Part shown: positions 40,681 through 49,559 of the stretch, in pieces
Position numbering within the stretch: the first letter of the stretch is position 1
How the letters are laid out: every line of letters begins with the position of its first letter
From: Fusicatenibacter saccharivorans
Lineage (GTDB): Bacteria > Bacillota > Clostridia > Lachnospirales > Lachnospiraceae
Assembly (NCBI RefSeq): GCF_015557635.1
Contig: NZ_JADNOP010000009.1
Span: forward strand, 1 to 64,000
Direction: 5' to 3'
DNA length: 64,000 nucleotides
Notes under the pieces: generated by a model
Database searches by the model: none
The model's input: only the letters and a program-made list of their open reading frames with translations
Told to the model about the DNA's origin: nothing
Made by a program: the position numbers and the translations under genes

Positions 40681-43116
40681 TTATGCTTCGTTTATTGATA
40701 AATGGTACATGATACCCGGCACCATTCCATCCAGATGAAAGAGTACAGATTCTCCAATCTTCTCTCCGTCCATAATTCTGATGACTTCCCCCACCGGACT
40801 TAAAATCTCAAGTGTTGCTTTCTTTCCTTTTACTGAAATTGTACCTTCCAGCGTATCTGCAAAAAGCTTTCCTTTCATTGTCACAGCGGTAAATTCATAA
40901 CCCATCAGTTCAATCCCCGTCTGCATCTCTGTTTCATCCATTCCCGTCTCACCCATTGCCGTGAGGATAAACTCTTTTGCATCTGCAAGCTTGTCCGTAT
41001 CCATCGGAAGCACCGAAATAGATATTCTGCTGTTATTCACTTCTGCATTAATTTTTTCCGTCAGGCGGATATTTTTCTCCGGGGATCCGCTGAAAAAGCT
41101 GCAATAATCGGTGTTCAGTGAAAATCTGGAATTATCCGGATCAAATATCATTTCTTTGGTAACTGAAATCATTTTCCCGTCCACAAGTCCTGCATCCTTT
41201 GGAACAATCCCCCACTTCTTAAAGGCCTGATCCAGGATTTCTGCAAATTCCCGGTAATCTCCGTCCCCTGCAATCTTTTCAATCTTATCAAAAACCAGTG
41301 TTTTTTCGCCAAGATGTATACCCGGCTGTATCTCTTTGGTATCCCTTGCCGCAAAAGTCAGCCGGTTTTTATCCGGATATCTTCTCATTGCATCCCTGTA
41401 AGGAGACCATGCATAATAGACTCCTTTCTTTGCCTCGGAAAGATCGGCTCCATTTAAAAAGCCTGCATTGATGGCCGCATCCGCGTCACCGGTGTACCTC
41501 TCACCTCCATCCAGGAAAACGTTTCGCATACCTGTGATGTAAGGTAACATCGTTGTCAGCATGCCATGCCCGTTTGGAAGCGTCTTAAGGTCATCCTGTG
41601 TATATACAACATCTACTTTTTTATCAGAAACAGCCACAAGGCCCTTCAAAAATACAGATGCCATAAATCCCCACTGACAGGCCACCGCCGGATCATTGTA
41701 TGCATCAAATACACTTAAAATCTCGTCCGCTGGCTGATCATCCCATTTTTCAGATGTCTGATAATTATAAAGAATCAGTCCGTCCCAGTCATTTAAGCAT
41801 GCACAGGCCACTGTCTGCACTGCCGCTGTGGAATGGAACGGATGAAGTCCGTATTCATTCCATTCACTCAGCATAAACGGCTTTCCTTTTATAATGGCAG
41901 TTGCACCCATGCTCGGGATCGTTGTTGCTATGGCACCTGCACCTTTTTGTATGGTCAGCGGATTGGTGGAAACATATTCCATCGGACCCGACACCATAAA
42001 TGTCGTTCCCTGTACCGGAAGCAGCGGATGATTGAAATAGCTGTTATTTTCCATTACGTCCGCATCGCTGTGTCCGTATACATCAGCCGCACCGCCCAGC
42101 AGGTTACTGGTGTTAATCGGAACCTTCACCCCGATAGAATGCAGATAATTTTTCATCATCTGATAAAATTCCCGGTTAATAAAAATTCCAAACTCCATAT
42201 AATCTGCATATCTTGCCGGGCTGTTCATTCCTTCCCATGAACCCATCGGATCATTCACCGGCTGGACAAAATCTCCCTCCGTAATACGTACTGAGCAGTC
42301 TTCCGGATTCTCATCCTCCTGCAAAGCTGAAACACCGTCAAATGTCCAGGCTTCTTTTAATTTTTCCCTTGTATCGTATTTCATTAGAAGAAAATGATTA
42401 AATTTTCTCTGAACCTCCTGCCTATAAGGCTTCATATGTTCAACATGCTCCAGCTCCGCTGTTCCCTTAATCGCCGATTCTTCATTATTGATCTGAACGG
42501 TAATGACTGCCGGATCATCTGCCAGTGCAAGCCCGGTATACGGATTCACATGCAACAGAAGCTTTCTTGCATAATCCTTCTGCAGTTCAATCAGTCTTTC
42601 ATTAATCATCGGAAAGCATTTTGTACAGGAATCCACTCTATCGGAATATTCAATTCCATCTTCCTTATTAAATGCTCTTGCAACTAACAGATCAATGTGC
42701 AGATAGATTCCCTTTTCTTTCAATTTTGCGACAAAATAATCAAATCTGTCGAGACCTGCTTTGTTAAATTCCAGGCTGTTCCCTCTCTCGTAATCCAAAA
42801 GCGGTGCTTCCTTACAACTGCTCCACGTACACGGTTCTTCACCGATAGGAGCATCTGCTGCATGCAGCCTAATGACATTCACACCCATACTGGCAAATCT
42901 TGCAGCCAATTTTTCCGCTGTCTCATGATTCGGAGTATTGGATCTTGCTGCCATATTGAAGCCCAAAAATCTAATGCGTGTTCCGTCTTCAAAATAAAAA
43001 TGTCCGTCCTTTACACGTACAAACCCATGCTTTCCTGCAGGTGCATCCAACAGATGTGAAAAATCCGCTGCGCCTTTGTTCGTTTCAGCTTTATGGATTC
43101 TTATTCTCTGTCTCAC
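40681..43116 (-). CDS. Clan GH-A glycoside hydrolase (cellulase-like fold)
   Basis: The first gene of the operon encodes about 811 residues. The N-terminal 430 residues form a beta/alpha barrel: RIRFLGFNMAARSNTPNHET, SMGVNVIRLHAADAP, AVITVQINNEESAIKG with the likely acid/base Asn-Glu, and FMLSEWNEYGLHPFHS with the likely nucleophile Glu. The rest is beta-rich domains of unknown role. This pattern is clan GH-A; the family number (GH5-like or another) cannot be fixed by eye. No signal peptide is seen. The GTG at 43116 is chosen as start because AAGGAGAAAGTGAA precedes it; the ATG at 43173 has no ribosome site. It probably acts on a beta-glucan oligosaccharide. Confidence 0.75.
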   Translation of the reverse strand: MRQRIRIHKAETNKGAADFSHLLDAPAGKHGFVRVKDGHFYFEDGTRIRFLGFNMAARSNTPNHETAEKLAARFASMGVNVIRLHAADAPIGEEPCTWSSCKEAPLLDYERGNSLEFNKAGLDRFDYFVAKLKEKGIYLHIDLLVARAFNKEDGIEYSDRVDSCTKCFPMINERLIELQKDYARKLLLHVNPYTGLALADDPAVITVQINNEESAIKGTAELEHVEHMKPYRQEVQRKFNHFLLMKYDTREKLKEAWTFDGVSALQEDENPEDCSVRITEGDFVQPVNDPMGSWEGMNSPARYADYMEFGIFINREFYQMMKNYLHSIGVKVPINTSNLLGGAADVYGHSDADVMENNSYFNHPLLPVQGTTFMVSGPMEYVSTNPLTIQKGAGAIATTIPSMGATAIIKGKPFMLSEWNEYGLHPFHSTAAVQTVACACLNDWDGLILYNYQTSEKWDDQPADEILSVFDAYNDPAVACQWGFMASVFLKGLVAVSDKKVDVVYTQDDLKTLPNGHGMLTTMLPYITGMRNVFLDGGERYTGDADAAINAGFLNGADLSEAKKGVYYAWSPYRDAMRRYPDKNRLTFAARDTKEIQPGIHLGEKTLVFDKIEKIAGDGDYREFAEILDQAFKKWGIVPKDAGLVDGKMISVTKEMIFDPDNSRFSLNTDYCSFFSGSPEKNIRLTEKINAEVNNSRISISVLPMDTDKLADAKEFILTAMGETGMDETEMQTGIELMGYEFTAVTMKGKLFADTLEGTISVKGKKATLEILSPVGEVIRIMDGEKIGESVLFHLDGMVPGIMYHLSINEA

Positions 43117-43267
43117 TTCACTTTCTCCTTCCTTCTTTCTTTCTTTTTGCTTATAAAATACTACATTTTCCATGATTCATATTTCATAATTTTATTTTAT
43201 ATTATATTTTTCTGTATTTTTAAAATTTTTGTGATATACTTTTGAAAAAAGGAGAGAATTATCAATC

Positions 43268-44452
43268 ATGGATTATATTGATTTCTGTAAAAAGTATTAT
43301 GCCACAACCAAGATTCCTATTAGTTTACTTCTCGGAACGGCCGAAAAGTACTCAACTATCGGTGAGCTTTTTTCTGTAGAACCGCTTACAGATTACCCTG
43401 TTCTCGCAGGTGGTCCTAATCCGTCCATACATTTTTATTCTTCTGAAATCATATACGGATGTATTTGTATAGAAGAGACCGACTATGTTATCATTCTTGG
43501 TCCTATTTTCGAGTGCCCCGTCACACCCTCACAGATCAATCTGTTCATGCAAGAGAGTGCTGTTCCGGCAGCATACCGGGAGCAAATCGTCGAATTTTTA
43601 TATACAATACCGACAACCAGCCGCCTGCATCTTGCAAGACATCTGTCATTACTTCATCTGATTCTGAACCGGAAGAATGCCGATATTCCGGAAATACTGG
43701 AAATAAGCTTTGGTAATACTGTGAACCGCAATTCACACAATGTAAAGCAGTTTATTGAAAATAAGGAAAATGAAGAACTTCACTCCACCCATTATATGGA
43801 GTTGGAGCTCTATGAACATATTCGAAACGGGAATCCAAAGAAACTGGCGGATTTTCTCAAATCTACTCCTTTGAATCTCAATGAAAAGAAACTGGCAAAA
43901 TCGCCTTTACGCCAGGCCAAAAATATTTTTATCAGTACGGTGACAAATGTAGGGATGATCGGCGCAATTCCGGGCGGTGTTGACGTTGAACGTGCTTATC
44001 ATCTTATGGATATGTATATACAGGAATGTGAACAGCTTCAGACGCTAAAAGAAATCAACGATTTACAGTATCAAATGCTTTTCGACTTTTGCGAAAAAGC
44101 CGGTGAAACCCACCTACCAAGCGGGATATCTGCTGATATCTACGACTGCATGAATTACATCAGAAGTCATACCAATGAAGCGATTCGTCTGGAAGATGTT
44201 GCCGCTCATATTGACCGCAGCACCTCTTTCATTGCCAAAAAATTCAAATCCGAATTAGGATTTAACCCCGGCGCTTATATCAGCCGCTGCAAACTGGAAG
44301 AGGCAAAAAGTCTCCTTACTTTTACGGAAAAAAGTCTGACCGAAATAAGCAATTATCTTTGCTATTCCAGTCAGGCCCACTTTCAGACTGCTTTTAAAAA
44401 GAAATATGGTATGACTCCGAGACAGTATCGAAATAAAACACAGCAGATATAA
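43268..44452 (+). CDS. AraC family regulator of the beta-glucoside operon
   Basis: A 394-residue regulator divergent from the operon with about 150 bp between starts. The N-terminal 280 residues are a sensor domain resembling those of Lachnospiraceae carbohydrate regulators (IIYGCICIEETDYVIILGPI). The C-terminal HTH pair is DCMNYIRSHTNEAIRLEDVA plus IDRSTSFIAKKFKSELGFNP, then YLCYSSQAHFQTAFKKKYGM ending in TPRQYRN. AGGAGAG lies 12 bp before the ATG. Divergent position and the usual role of such regulators suggest it activates the operon when its sugar is present. Confidence 0.85.
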   Translation: MDYIDFCKKYYATTKIPISLLLGTAEKYSTIGELFSVEPLTDYPVLAGGPNPSIHFYSSEIIYGCICIEETDYVIILGPIFECPVTPSQINLFMQESAVPAAYREQIVEFLYTIPTTSRLHLARHLSLLHLILNRKNADIPEILEISFGNTVNRNSHNVKQFIENKENEELHSTHYMELELYEHIRNGNPKKLADFLKSTPLNLNEKKLAKSPLRQAKNIFISTVTNVGMIGAIPGGVDVERAYHLMDMYIQECEQLQTLKEINDLQYQMLFDFCEKAGETHLPSGISADIYDCMNYIRSHTNEAIRLEDVAAHIDRSTSFIAKKFKSELGFNPGAYISRCKLEEAKSLLTFTEKSLTEISNYLCYSSQAHFQTAFKKKYGMTPRQYRNKTQQI

Positions 44453-44597
44453 ACTCAAATCATAACCACCAGTATTTTTAACGAACTTTTGTCCTTTATA
44501 GATTCCATAAATGATGATACGCTTTGATTTGATGGAGTTTTACAAGCATAGGTTTTACAAGCATATGGATCTTTACTTTGTACTATTTTTATACTAC

Positions 44598-44802
44598 CAC
44601 TACTTACAGTCCGTCCGGGCGGCAAGGATAGCGTCAATCACGTTGCTGCGGGCTTCCTTTGGCTTCATCTGCTTTCGGTAGTCGGCGGCAGATTTCCCTG
44701 TTCAGGTTGCCGATGTTGGTCTGAATCCCACGCTTTTCCGGGTAGTGCTTCACTTCTTGATCGTATTCACAGAACAGCTTTTCGCCGCTGTGTGGGCGGC
44801 GG
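44598..44802 (-). pseudogene. Relaxase/mobilisation gene fragment
   Basis: Two short frames on the minus strand read RPHSGEKLFCEYDQEVKHYP with IQTNIGNLNREI, and then MKPKEARSNVIDAILAARTD. The first looks like part of a MobA/MobL-type relaxase (the phrase NIGNLNREI is typical). Both are broken by frameshifts and have no start. They suggest a former integrative or mobilisable element. It abuts the IS630 end at 44810. Confidence 0.4.
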
Positions 44803-44824
44803 GTATTTATAGCAATCCAATAAA

Positions 44825-45886
44825 TTATTGCACATAATTACACGAACGAAACCACCCTATGCAGTCCTTTGGACGAATTGTTAAAAATCCTTTTGAAATA
44901 GCTGATGGTAATTCCGATGCAATCCGTATCTTTTCTTTCCTTAAAGATGCTTTGAGTTTTGACCACATCTTTTCAATCGGATTCAGATCCGGACTATACG
45001 GGGGCAAATACAGATAGGTTACTTTTGAGCTGTCCAGTAGCTGTTTCACCGCTTTTGCATGATGGGAACGCATATTATCCATAACGATAATGTTTGCTTC
45101 TGAAAGCGTCGGCAGCAACTTTGTTTTCAGGTACTCTGCAAACCGCTCTACAGTAGTTCCTCCCGGATAGACTGTATAGGCACAGTCTCCATTCAGACGT
45201 ATGGAAGAAAGAACGGTTGTATTGCAGGGCGTGTTGAGTGGAGTTTTATCTACTGCTCTCCGGTTTTTCCATGCTCTGGCATAATGTCGCGTCATATTGA
45301 TGTTTACTCCGCTTTCGTCCAGAAAGACCAGATGATTTATGTCTTTCTCCGACATATGTTTTTTCCAGTTTCTGCGTTTTTCCCTGACATAGGGGACGCT
45401 CCTGCTCTGAGGCATGAAGAGATTTTTTCTTGTAAGAATACCCGAGTTTATAGCAAGACCAGAAAATAACGCAAAAAAGGCAGTGCGGCAGGGCGCGAAT
45501 TACAAGGAACGGATTTGAAGGCGTACCGGGGTACGACGAAAATCTGTGACGCAGTAATTCACGTTCTGCAGTGCTGAATTTTTTGCATTATTTTCTGGAA
45601 TTGCTATAATAACTGCCTTGCGGACTGTTTCATTACAAACATGCAGACCAAGTTTATCAATGATTTCATCAATTGTGATATCTGGTTCCTGCTGAACCAC
45701 CCGGTCAATGTTTTGGAGATCTTCCGGTGTCAGGGCATGTTTACGTCCTCTCTGTGATGTTCTTGTTTTTACAGAACCTGTTTCACGCATTTGTTTTTCC
45801 AGGCGGTAAACAGTATTGGTATTCACAGAAAAACACTCTGCGATTTCTTTTGTCTTTTTAAAAACGGCAGAAGAAAACCCTCTCAC
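44825..45886 (-). pseudogene. IS630 transposase, interrupted and frameshifted
   Basis: The N-terminal helix-turn-helix part (KKTKEIAECFSVNTNTVYRL) and the DDE domain (HLVFLDESGVNINMTRHYAR; NIIVMDNMRSHHAKAV; YLPPYSPDLNPIEKMWSKLK) lie in separate frames. Removing the MITE at 45451-45606 with one TA rejoins the gene as AVIKLGYSYKKKSLHASEQE, the expected IS630 sequence. One extra base nearby (about 45395) still shifts the frame. The DDE residues are all present, but the gene cannot make a full protein. The N-terminal end is also missing. Confidence 0.88.
45451..45606. mobile_element. 156 bp MITE inserted in the IS630 transposase gene
   Basis: Both ends read inward as TAGCAA--CCAGAAAATAA-GCAAAAAA and are flanked by TA (45449-45450, 45607-45608). 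The interior is again an imperfect palindrome: AATTACAAGGAACGGATTTG pairs roughly with its counterpart around CAGATTTTCGTCG and TGAATTAC. The element has no gene. The TA duplication and the shared TATAGCAA terminus with the host IS630 suggest mobilisation by a transposase of that type. Confidence 0.85.
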
Positions 45887-45916
45887 ACCGCCTTTCTTGG
45901 CGTATATGAGAGGGTT
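45876..45916 (-). terminator. Terminator of the DUF378 gene
   Basis: On the minus strand AACCCTCTCA pairs with TGAGAGGGTT, with an inner CGCC/GGCG stem, followed by TTCTTCT. Confidence 0.75.
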
Positions 45917-45923
45917 CCTGTTC

Positions 45924-46136
45924 TTACGCCTGCCCCAGTACGTGGTCGGAAATTCTTCCGTAGACGGAGATCAGGTAGAGGCCGCAGATGCCGACAACTG
46001 CGTAGATGATGCGGCTCAGCCACGTCATGTTTCCGAAGACCAAGGCGACGAGGTCGAGGCGGAAGAATCCGATCAGGCCCCAGTTGACGGCTCCGATGAT
46101 CGCAACGGTGAGCGCGGTGTAATCCAGTCCTTTCAT
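45924..46136 (-). CDS. DUF378 family small membrane protein
   Basis: A 70-residue protein with two membrane helices: DYTALTVAIIGAVNWGLIGF and IIYAVVGICGLYLISVYGRI, linked by FRLDLVALVFGNMTWLSR. The phrase IGAVNWGLIGFF is the family mark of DUF378. The function is unknown; the family is common in Firmicutes and some are near general metabolic genes. AAAGGAGG lies before the ATG. It is separate from gatB upstream by a terminator. Confidence 0.9.
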   Translation of the reverse strand: MKGLDYTALTVAIIGAVNWGLIGFFRLDLVALVFGNMTWLSRIIYAVVGICGLYLISVYGRISDHVLGQA

Positions 46137-46251
46137 GTAAAGAAACCTCCTTTTCCCGGATTTTGTATCGTCTTTCTATCTCTTCCGGTTTCTTTATAAA
46201 TCATTTCCCAAAGGGAGGCAGCTTATGCATTTTCTTTGATTTTTCGGGCAG

Positions 46252-46283
46252 AAAAATGGAGACCATTTTCAGGCCTCCATTCG
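46252..46283 (-). terminator. Terminator of the aspS-gatCAB operon
   Basis: AATGGAGG and CTCCATTTTT on the minus strand form an 8 bp stem with a T-run, about 15 bp after the gatB stop. Confidence 0.8.
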
Positions 46284-46297
46284 TGCAATTTTGTTTT

Positions 46298-47734
46298 TTA
46301 TTCAGACAGCAGCTTCTGCAGCAGCTCTCCTGCCGCTGCCGGGTTGGCTTTGCCTTTCATTTCTTTCATGACCTGGCCGACCAGGAATCCGAGGACTTTT
46401 GTCTTTCCGGATTTGTACTGTTCTACCGGGCCAGGATTGTTTTCCAGAACTTTTCTCGCGGTTTCTTCCAGAAGGCCGGTGTCGTTTACGGTTTTCAGTC
46501 CGTGTTCCTCGACGTATGCTTCCGGATCGACATCCTCTGCAAAAATCTGCTCAAATACCTCTTTCGCCACCTGGTTGTTGACCGATCCGGCTTCTGCCAG
46601 TTCGATCAGGGATGCCAGATGCTTCGGTGAAAACTGCAGATCCTCCGGCTCCTGCCCGTTCTCTTTTAAGAGACGTAAGGTCTCGCCCATCAGCCAGTTT
46701 GCCACTTTTTTCGGTTTGCCGCAGAGCGCCGTCGTCTCCTCAAAGAGATCGGAGAGCTTCTTGGAACCCGTCAGAATGCCCGCATCGTACTGCGGCAGTC
46801 CGTACTGCTCCACGTAGCGTGCCTGTTTCTCCGGCTGGAATTCCGGCATGGATTTCACAATGCGGTCGATCCACTCGTCGGAAATGTGCACCGGCGGCAG
46901 ATCTGGGTCCGGGAAGTAGCGGTAATCCTTCGCATCCTCTTTCGAACGCATCGCATAGGAATACTCTTTGTTGTCGTCCCAGCGGCGGGTTTCCTGGACA
47001 ACGGCTTTTCCTTCCTCGATCAGCTCGATCTGCCTTGCACGCTCTCCCTCGATCGCTCTTCCGATCGCCTTGAAGGAGTTCAGGTTCTTCATCTCTGTAC
47101 GCGTTCCGAATTTCTCGCTTCCAACCTCGCGGACCGAAAGGTTGACATCGGCACGCATCGAGCCTTCCTGCAGTTTGCAGTCGGATGCGCCGAGATACTG
47201 AATCATCATACGCAGTTTTTCCAGATAAGCGATAACTTCCTCCGCGGATCTCATATCCGGCTCGGAGACGATCTCGATCAGCGGAACGCCGCTTCGGTTG
47301 TAATCGACGAGAGAACAGTCCTCCCACTCATCGTGAATCAGCTTTCCTGCATCTTCCTCCATATGGATCTCGTGGATGCCAATTTTCTTCTTTCCCGCTG
47401 CGGTGTCGATCTCCACATATCCATCGTGGCAGATCGGCAGATACAGCTGAGAAATCTGATAGTTCTGCGGGTTGTCGGGGTAGAAATAGTTCTTTCGGTC
47501 GAATTTGCAGAGCTGGTTGATTTTGCAGTTTGCAGCCAGTCCGACGCGCAGGGCGTAATCGACAACCTTCTTATTTAATACCGGAAGGGATCCCGGCATA
47601 CCGGTGCAGACCGGGCAGGTATGGGTGTTCGGCGCACCGCCGAATGCGGTAGAGCAGCCGCAGAAAATTTTTGTTCTCGTCGCAAGCTCCACATGTACTT
47701 CAAGTCCGATGACGGTTTCATACTGTTTTGACAT
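46298..47734 (-). CDS. gatB: Asp-tRNA(Asn)/Glu-tRNA(Gln) amidotransferase subunit B
   Basis: GatB binds mischarged tRNA and carries the ATP-dependent kinase step that activates Asp or Glu on tRNA before amidation. The 478-residue protein starts YETVIGLEVHVELATRTKIF, has CSTAFGGAPNTHTCPVCTGM with the zinc-binding Cys residues, and DRKNYFYPDNPQNYQISQLY. The C-terminal tail domain (DPEAYVEEHGLKTVNDTG; VNDTGLLEE) binds tRNA. It is the last gene of the operon, 15 bp after gatA, with AAGGAGGAAGCAAAACA before the ATG. A C-terminal QM/LL repeat end is normal. Confidence 0.97.
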   Translation of the reverse strand: MSKQYETVIGLEVHVELATRTKIFCGCSTAFGGAPNTHTCPVCTGMPGSLPVLNKKVVDYALRVGLAANCKINQLCKFDRKNYFYPDNPQNYQISQLYLPICHDGYVEIDTAAGKKKIGIHEIHMEEDAGKLIHDEWEDCSLVDYNRSGVPLIEIVSEPDMRSAEEVIAYLEKLRMMIQYLGASDCKLQEGSMRADVNLSVREVGSEKFGTRTEMKNLNSFKAIGRAIEGERARQIELIEEGKAVVQETRRWDDNKEYSYAMRSKEDAKDYRYFPDPDLPPVHISDEWIDRIVKSMPEFQPEKQARYVEQYGLPQYDAGILTGSKKLSDLFEETTALCGKPKKVANWLMGETLRLLKENGQEPEDLQFSPKHLASLIELAEAGSVNNQVAKEVFEQIFAEDVDPEAYVEEHGLKTVNDTGLLEETARKVLENNPGPVEQYKSGKTKVLGFLVGQVMKEMKGKANPAAAGELLQKLLSE

Positions 47735-47749
47735 TGTTTTGCTTCCTCC

Positions 47750-49210
47750 TTACCGTTTTTCTGGCTGCCCGAATGCACCGCGTGCCTGCTCATAGGTGTA
47801 CGCTGCACGGAACAGTTTTTTCTCTGAGAAACAGTCTCCGATAAGCTGCATGCCGATCGGAAGACCCTTGTCATCCATGCCGCACGGAACGGTGATGCCC
47901 GGAAGACCGGCGAGGTTGACGGATACGGTGTAAATATCGCCCAGATACATCTGCAGCGGATCGGAAAGCGATTCTCCAAGGCGCGGTGCCGTCGATGGTG
48001 CTGCCGGGCTTAAAATCATATCGTATTTCTCAAATGCGCGGTCAAACTCCTGTTTAATCAGGGCTTTCGTGCGCAGCGCTTTCAGATAATACGCATCGTA
48101 GTAACCGGAGCTCAACACGAAGCTTCCCAGCATAATCCGTCGTTTCACCTCCGGACCGAAGCCCTCGGAACGGCTCTTCTTATACATATCGTGGAGTCCT
48201 TCGTACTCTTTGGCACGGAAGCCGTATTTCACACCGTCGAATCGTTCCAGGTTGGAGCTTGCCTCGGCGGATGCAATGACGTAGTAAGCCGGAATCGCAT
48301 AATCAATGAGGTCGAGATCGAAATACTCTACTTCTGCTCCGCGTGCCTTCAGGACATCGGCAGCCTTTAAAATGGATTCCTTTACCTGCGGATCCAAACC
48401 TTCGCCGAAATAGCTGTTCGGAATACCGATTTTCAGATCGGAGACATCTTCTTTTAAAGCGCTCATGAAATCGTAATCATCGCGTTTCATTGATGTCGCA
48501 TCTTTTGCATCATACGAAGCAACGGTCTGCAGCAGTGCTGCACAGTCTGTCACATCCTTTGCGACCGGTCCGATCTGGTCGAGGGAGGAACCGTAAGCGA
48601 TCAGTCCATAACGGGAAACGGTGCCGTACGTCGGTTTCATGCCGGTTACGCCGCAGAAGGAACTTGGCTGACGGATCGATCCGCCAGTATCGGAGCCGAG
48701 TGCCATCGGTACTTCTCCTGCTGCAACGGCTGCACAGGAACCGCCGGAGGAACCGCCTGGAACGTGTTCGGTGTTCCACGGGTTTTTCGTCACGCCGTAC
48801 GCAGAAGTCTCTGTCGTACTTCCCATCGCAAACTCATCCATGTTCGTCTTTCCAATGATAACGGCTCCCGCCTCTTCAAGCCGTGTAATAACCTCCGCAT
48901 CGTACGTCGGAACGAAATTCTGCAGGATCTTTGACGCACACGTCGTCGCAAGACCCTTCGTACAGATGTTGTCCTTGATCGCGATCGGAACGCCGGCCAG
49001 CGGACCGGTGAGCTCTCCTGCGTCAATTTTCTTCTGCACTTCTGCTGCGCGTGCTCTCGCACCCTCTTCATCCACAAGAAGGAAGGCGTGAATCGCATCC
49101 TCAGACGCTCTGACTGCCGCAAGGGACGCTTCCACAGCGTCCGATACGGTGATCTTTCCTTCTTTGATCGCGGCAGAAAGCTGTACTGCTGTCATATCTT
49201 TGATTTCCAT
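47750..49210 (-). CDS. gatA: Asp-tRNA(Asn)/Glu-tRNA(Gln) amidotransferase subunit A
   Basis: GatA is the glutaminase that supplies ammonia to GatB. The 486-residue amidase-signature protein has the catalytic Lys in GVPIAIKDNICTKG, the cis-Ser and nucleophile Ser in PGGSSGGSCAAVAAGEVP and ALGSDTGGSIRQPSSFCG. Length is normal. It lies between gatC and gatB in the order C-A-B. AGGAGATTCGAT precedes the start. Together with the upstream aspS it makes Asn-tRNA by the two-step route; GatCAB may also make Gln-tRNA if no GlnRS exists. Confidence 0.97.
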   Translation of the reverse strand: MEIKDMTAVQLSAAIKEGKITVSDAVEASLAAVRASEDAIHAFLLVDEEGARARAAEVQKKIDAGELTGPLAGVPIAIKDNICTKGLATTCASKILQNFVPTYDAEVITRLEEAGAVIIGKTNMDEFAMGSTTETSAYGVTKNPWNTEHVPGGSSGGSCAAVAAGEVPMALGSDTGGSIRQPSSFCGVTGMKPTYGTVSRYGLIAYGSSLDQIGPVAKDVTDCAALLQTVASYDAKDATSMKRDDYDFMSALKEDVSDLKIGIPNSYFGEGLDPQVKESILKAADVLKARGAEVEYFDLDLIDYAIPAYYVIASAEASSNLERFDGVKYGFRAKEYEGLHDMYKKSRSEGFGPEVKRRIMLGSFVLSSGYYDAYYLKALRTKALIKQEFDRAFEKYDMILSPAAPSTAPRLGESLSDPLQMYLGDIYTVSVNLAGLPGITVPCGMDDKGLPIGMQLIGDCFSEKKLFRAAYTYEQARGAFGQPEKR

Positions 49211-49226
49211 ATCGAATCTCCTCCTG

Positions 49227-49520
49227 CTATTCTACCGTTTTCGGAACCTTGTACTGGCCCTCTTTGACTTCCGGTGCATTGGCAAGCATTGCATCGCGGT
49301 CGTCGCCATTGGTTACTTCATCCTCGCGGAATACATTTCCCATCTCGAAAATGTGGGTCATCGGCTCGACCTTGCTGGTGTCGAGCTCGTTTAATTTATC
49401 TACATAATCCAGCATTTTCTGCATATCCTGCCGTGCGGATTCTTTTTCCTCATCCTTTAATTCCAGCTTTGCCAGGATGCCGACATATTCCATCGTTTCA
49501 TCTGAAATCACATTTGCCAT
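49227..49520 (-). CDS. gatC: Asp-tRNA(Asn)/Glu-tRNA(Gln) amidotransferase subunit C
   Basis: GatC is the small wrapping subunit that stabilises GatA-GatB. The 97-residue sequence has the usual layout: DETMEYVGILAKLELKDEEK near the start, MQKMLDYVDKLNELDTSKVE in the middle, and VFREDEVTNGDDRDAMLANA at the end. The ATG at 49520 has a normal distance to AAGGAGA; an ATG three codons earlier is too close to it. It lies 16 bp before gatA and 40 bp after aspS. Confidence 0.95.
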   Translation of the reverse strand: MANVISDETMEYVGILAKLELKDEEKESARQDMQKMLDYVDKLNELDTSKVEPMTHIFEMGNVFREDEVTNGDDRDAMLANAPEVKEGQYKVPKTVE

Positions 49521-49559
49521 TTCACTCATTCTCCTTTTTTATTTTCCAGCAGGATCCGC

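Larger units (their letters stand above)
44810..45886 (-). mobile_element. IS630 family element, truncated and carrying a MITE
   Basis: The downstream end reads TATAGCAATCCAATAAATT at 44808-44826, a likely terminal repeat after a TA. The upstream end cannot be found; homology ends near 45870, where the DUF378 terminator begins. A 156 bp MITE whose end starts with the same TATAGCAA sequence sits inside the transposase gene. Confidence 0.75.

Noticed and set aside
43116-43173. ATG at 43173 as the start of the GH-A hydrolase
   Set aside because: There is no ribosome site before it, while the GTG at 43116 follows AAGGAG at a normal distance.
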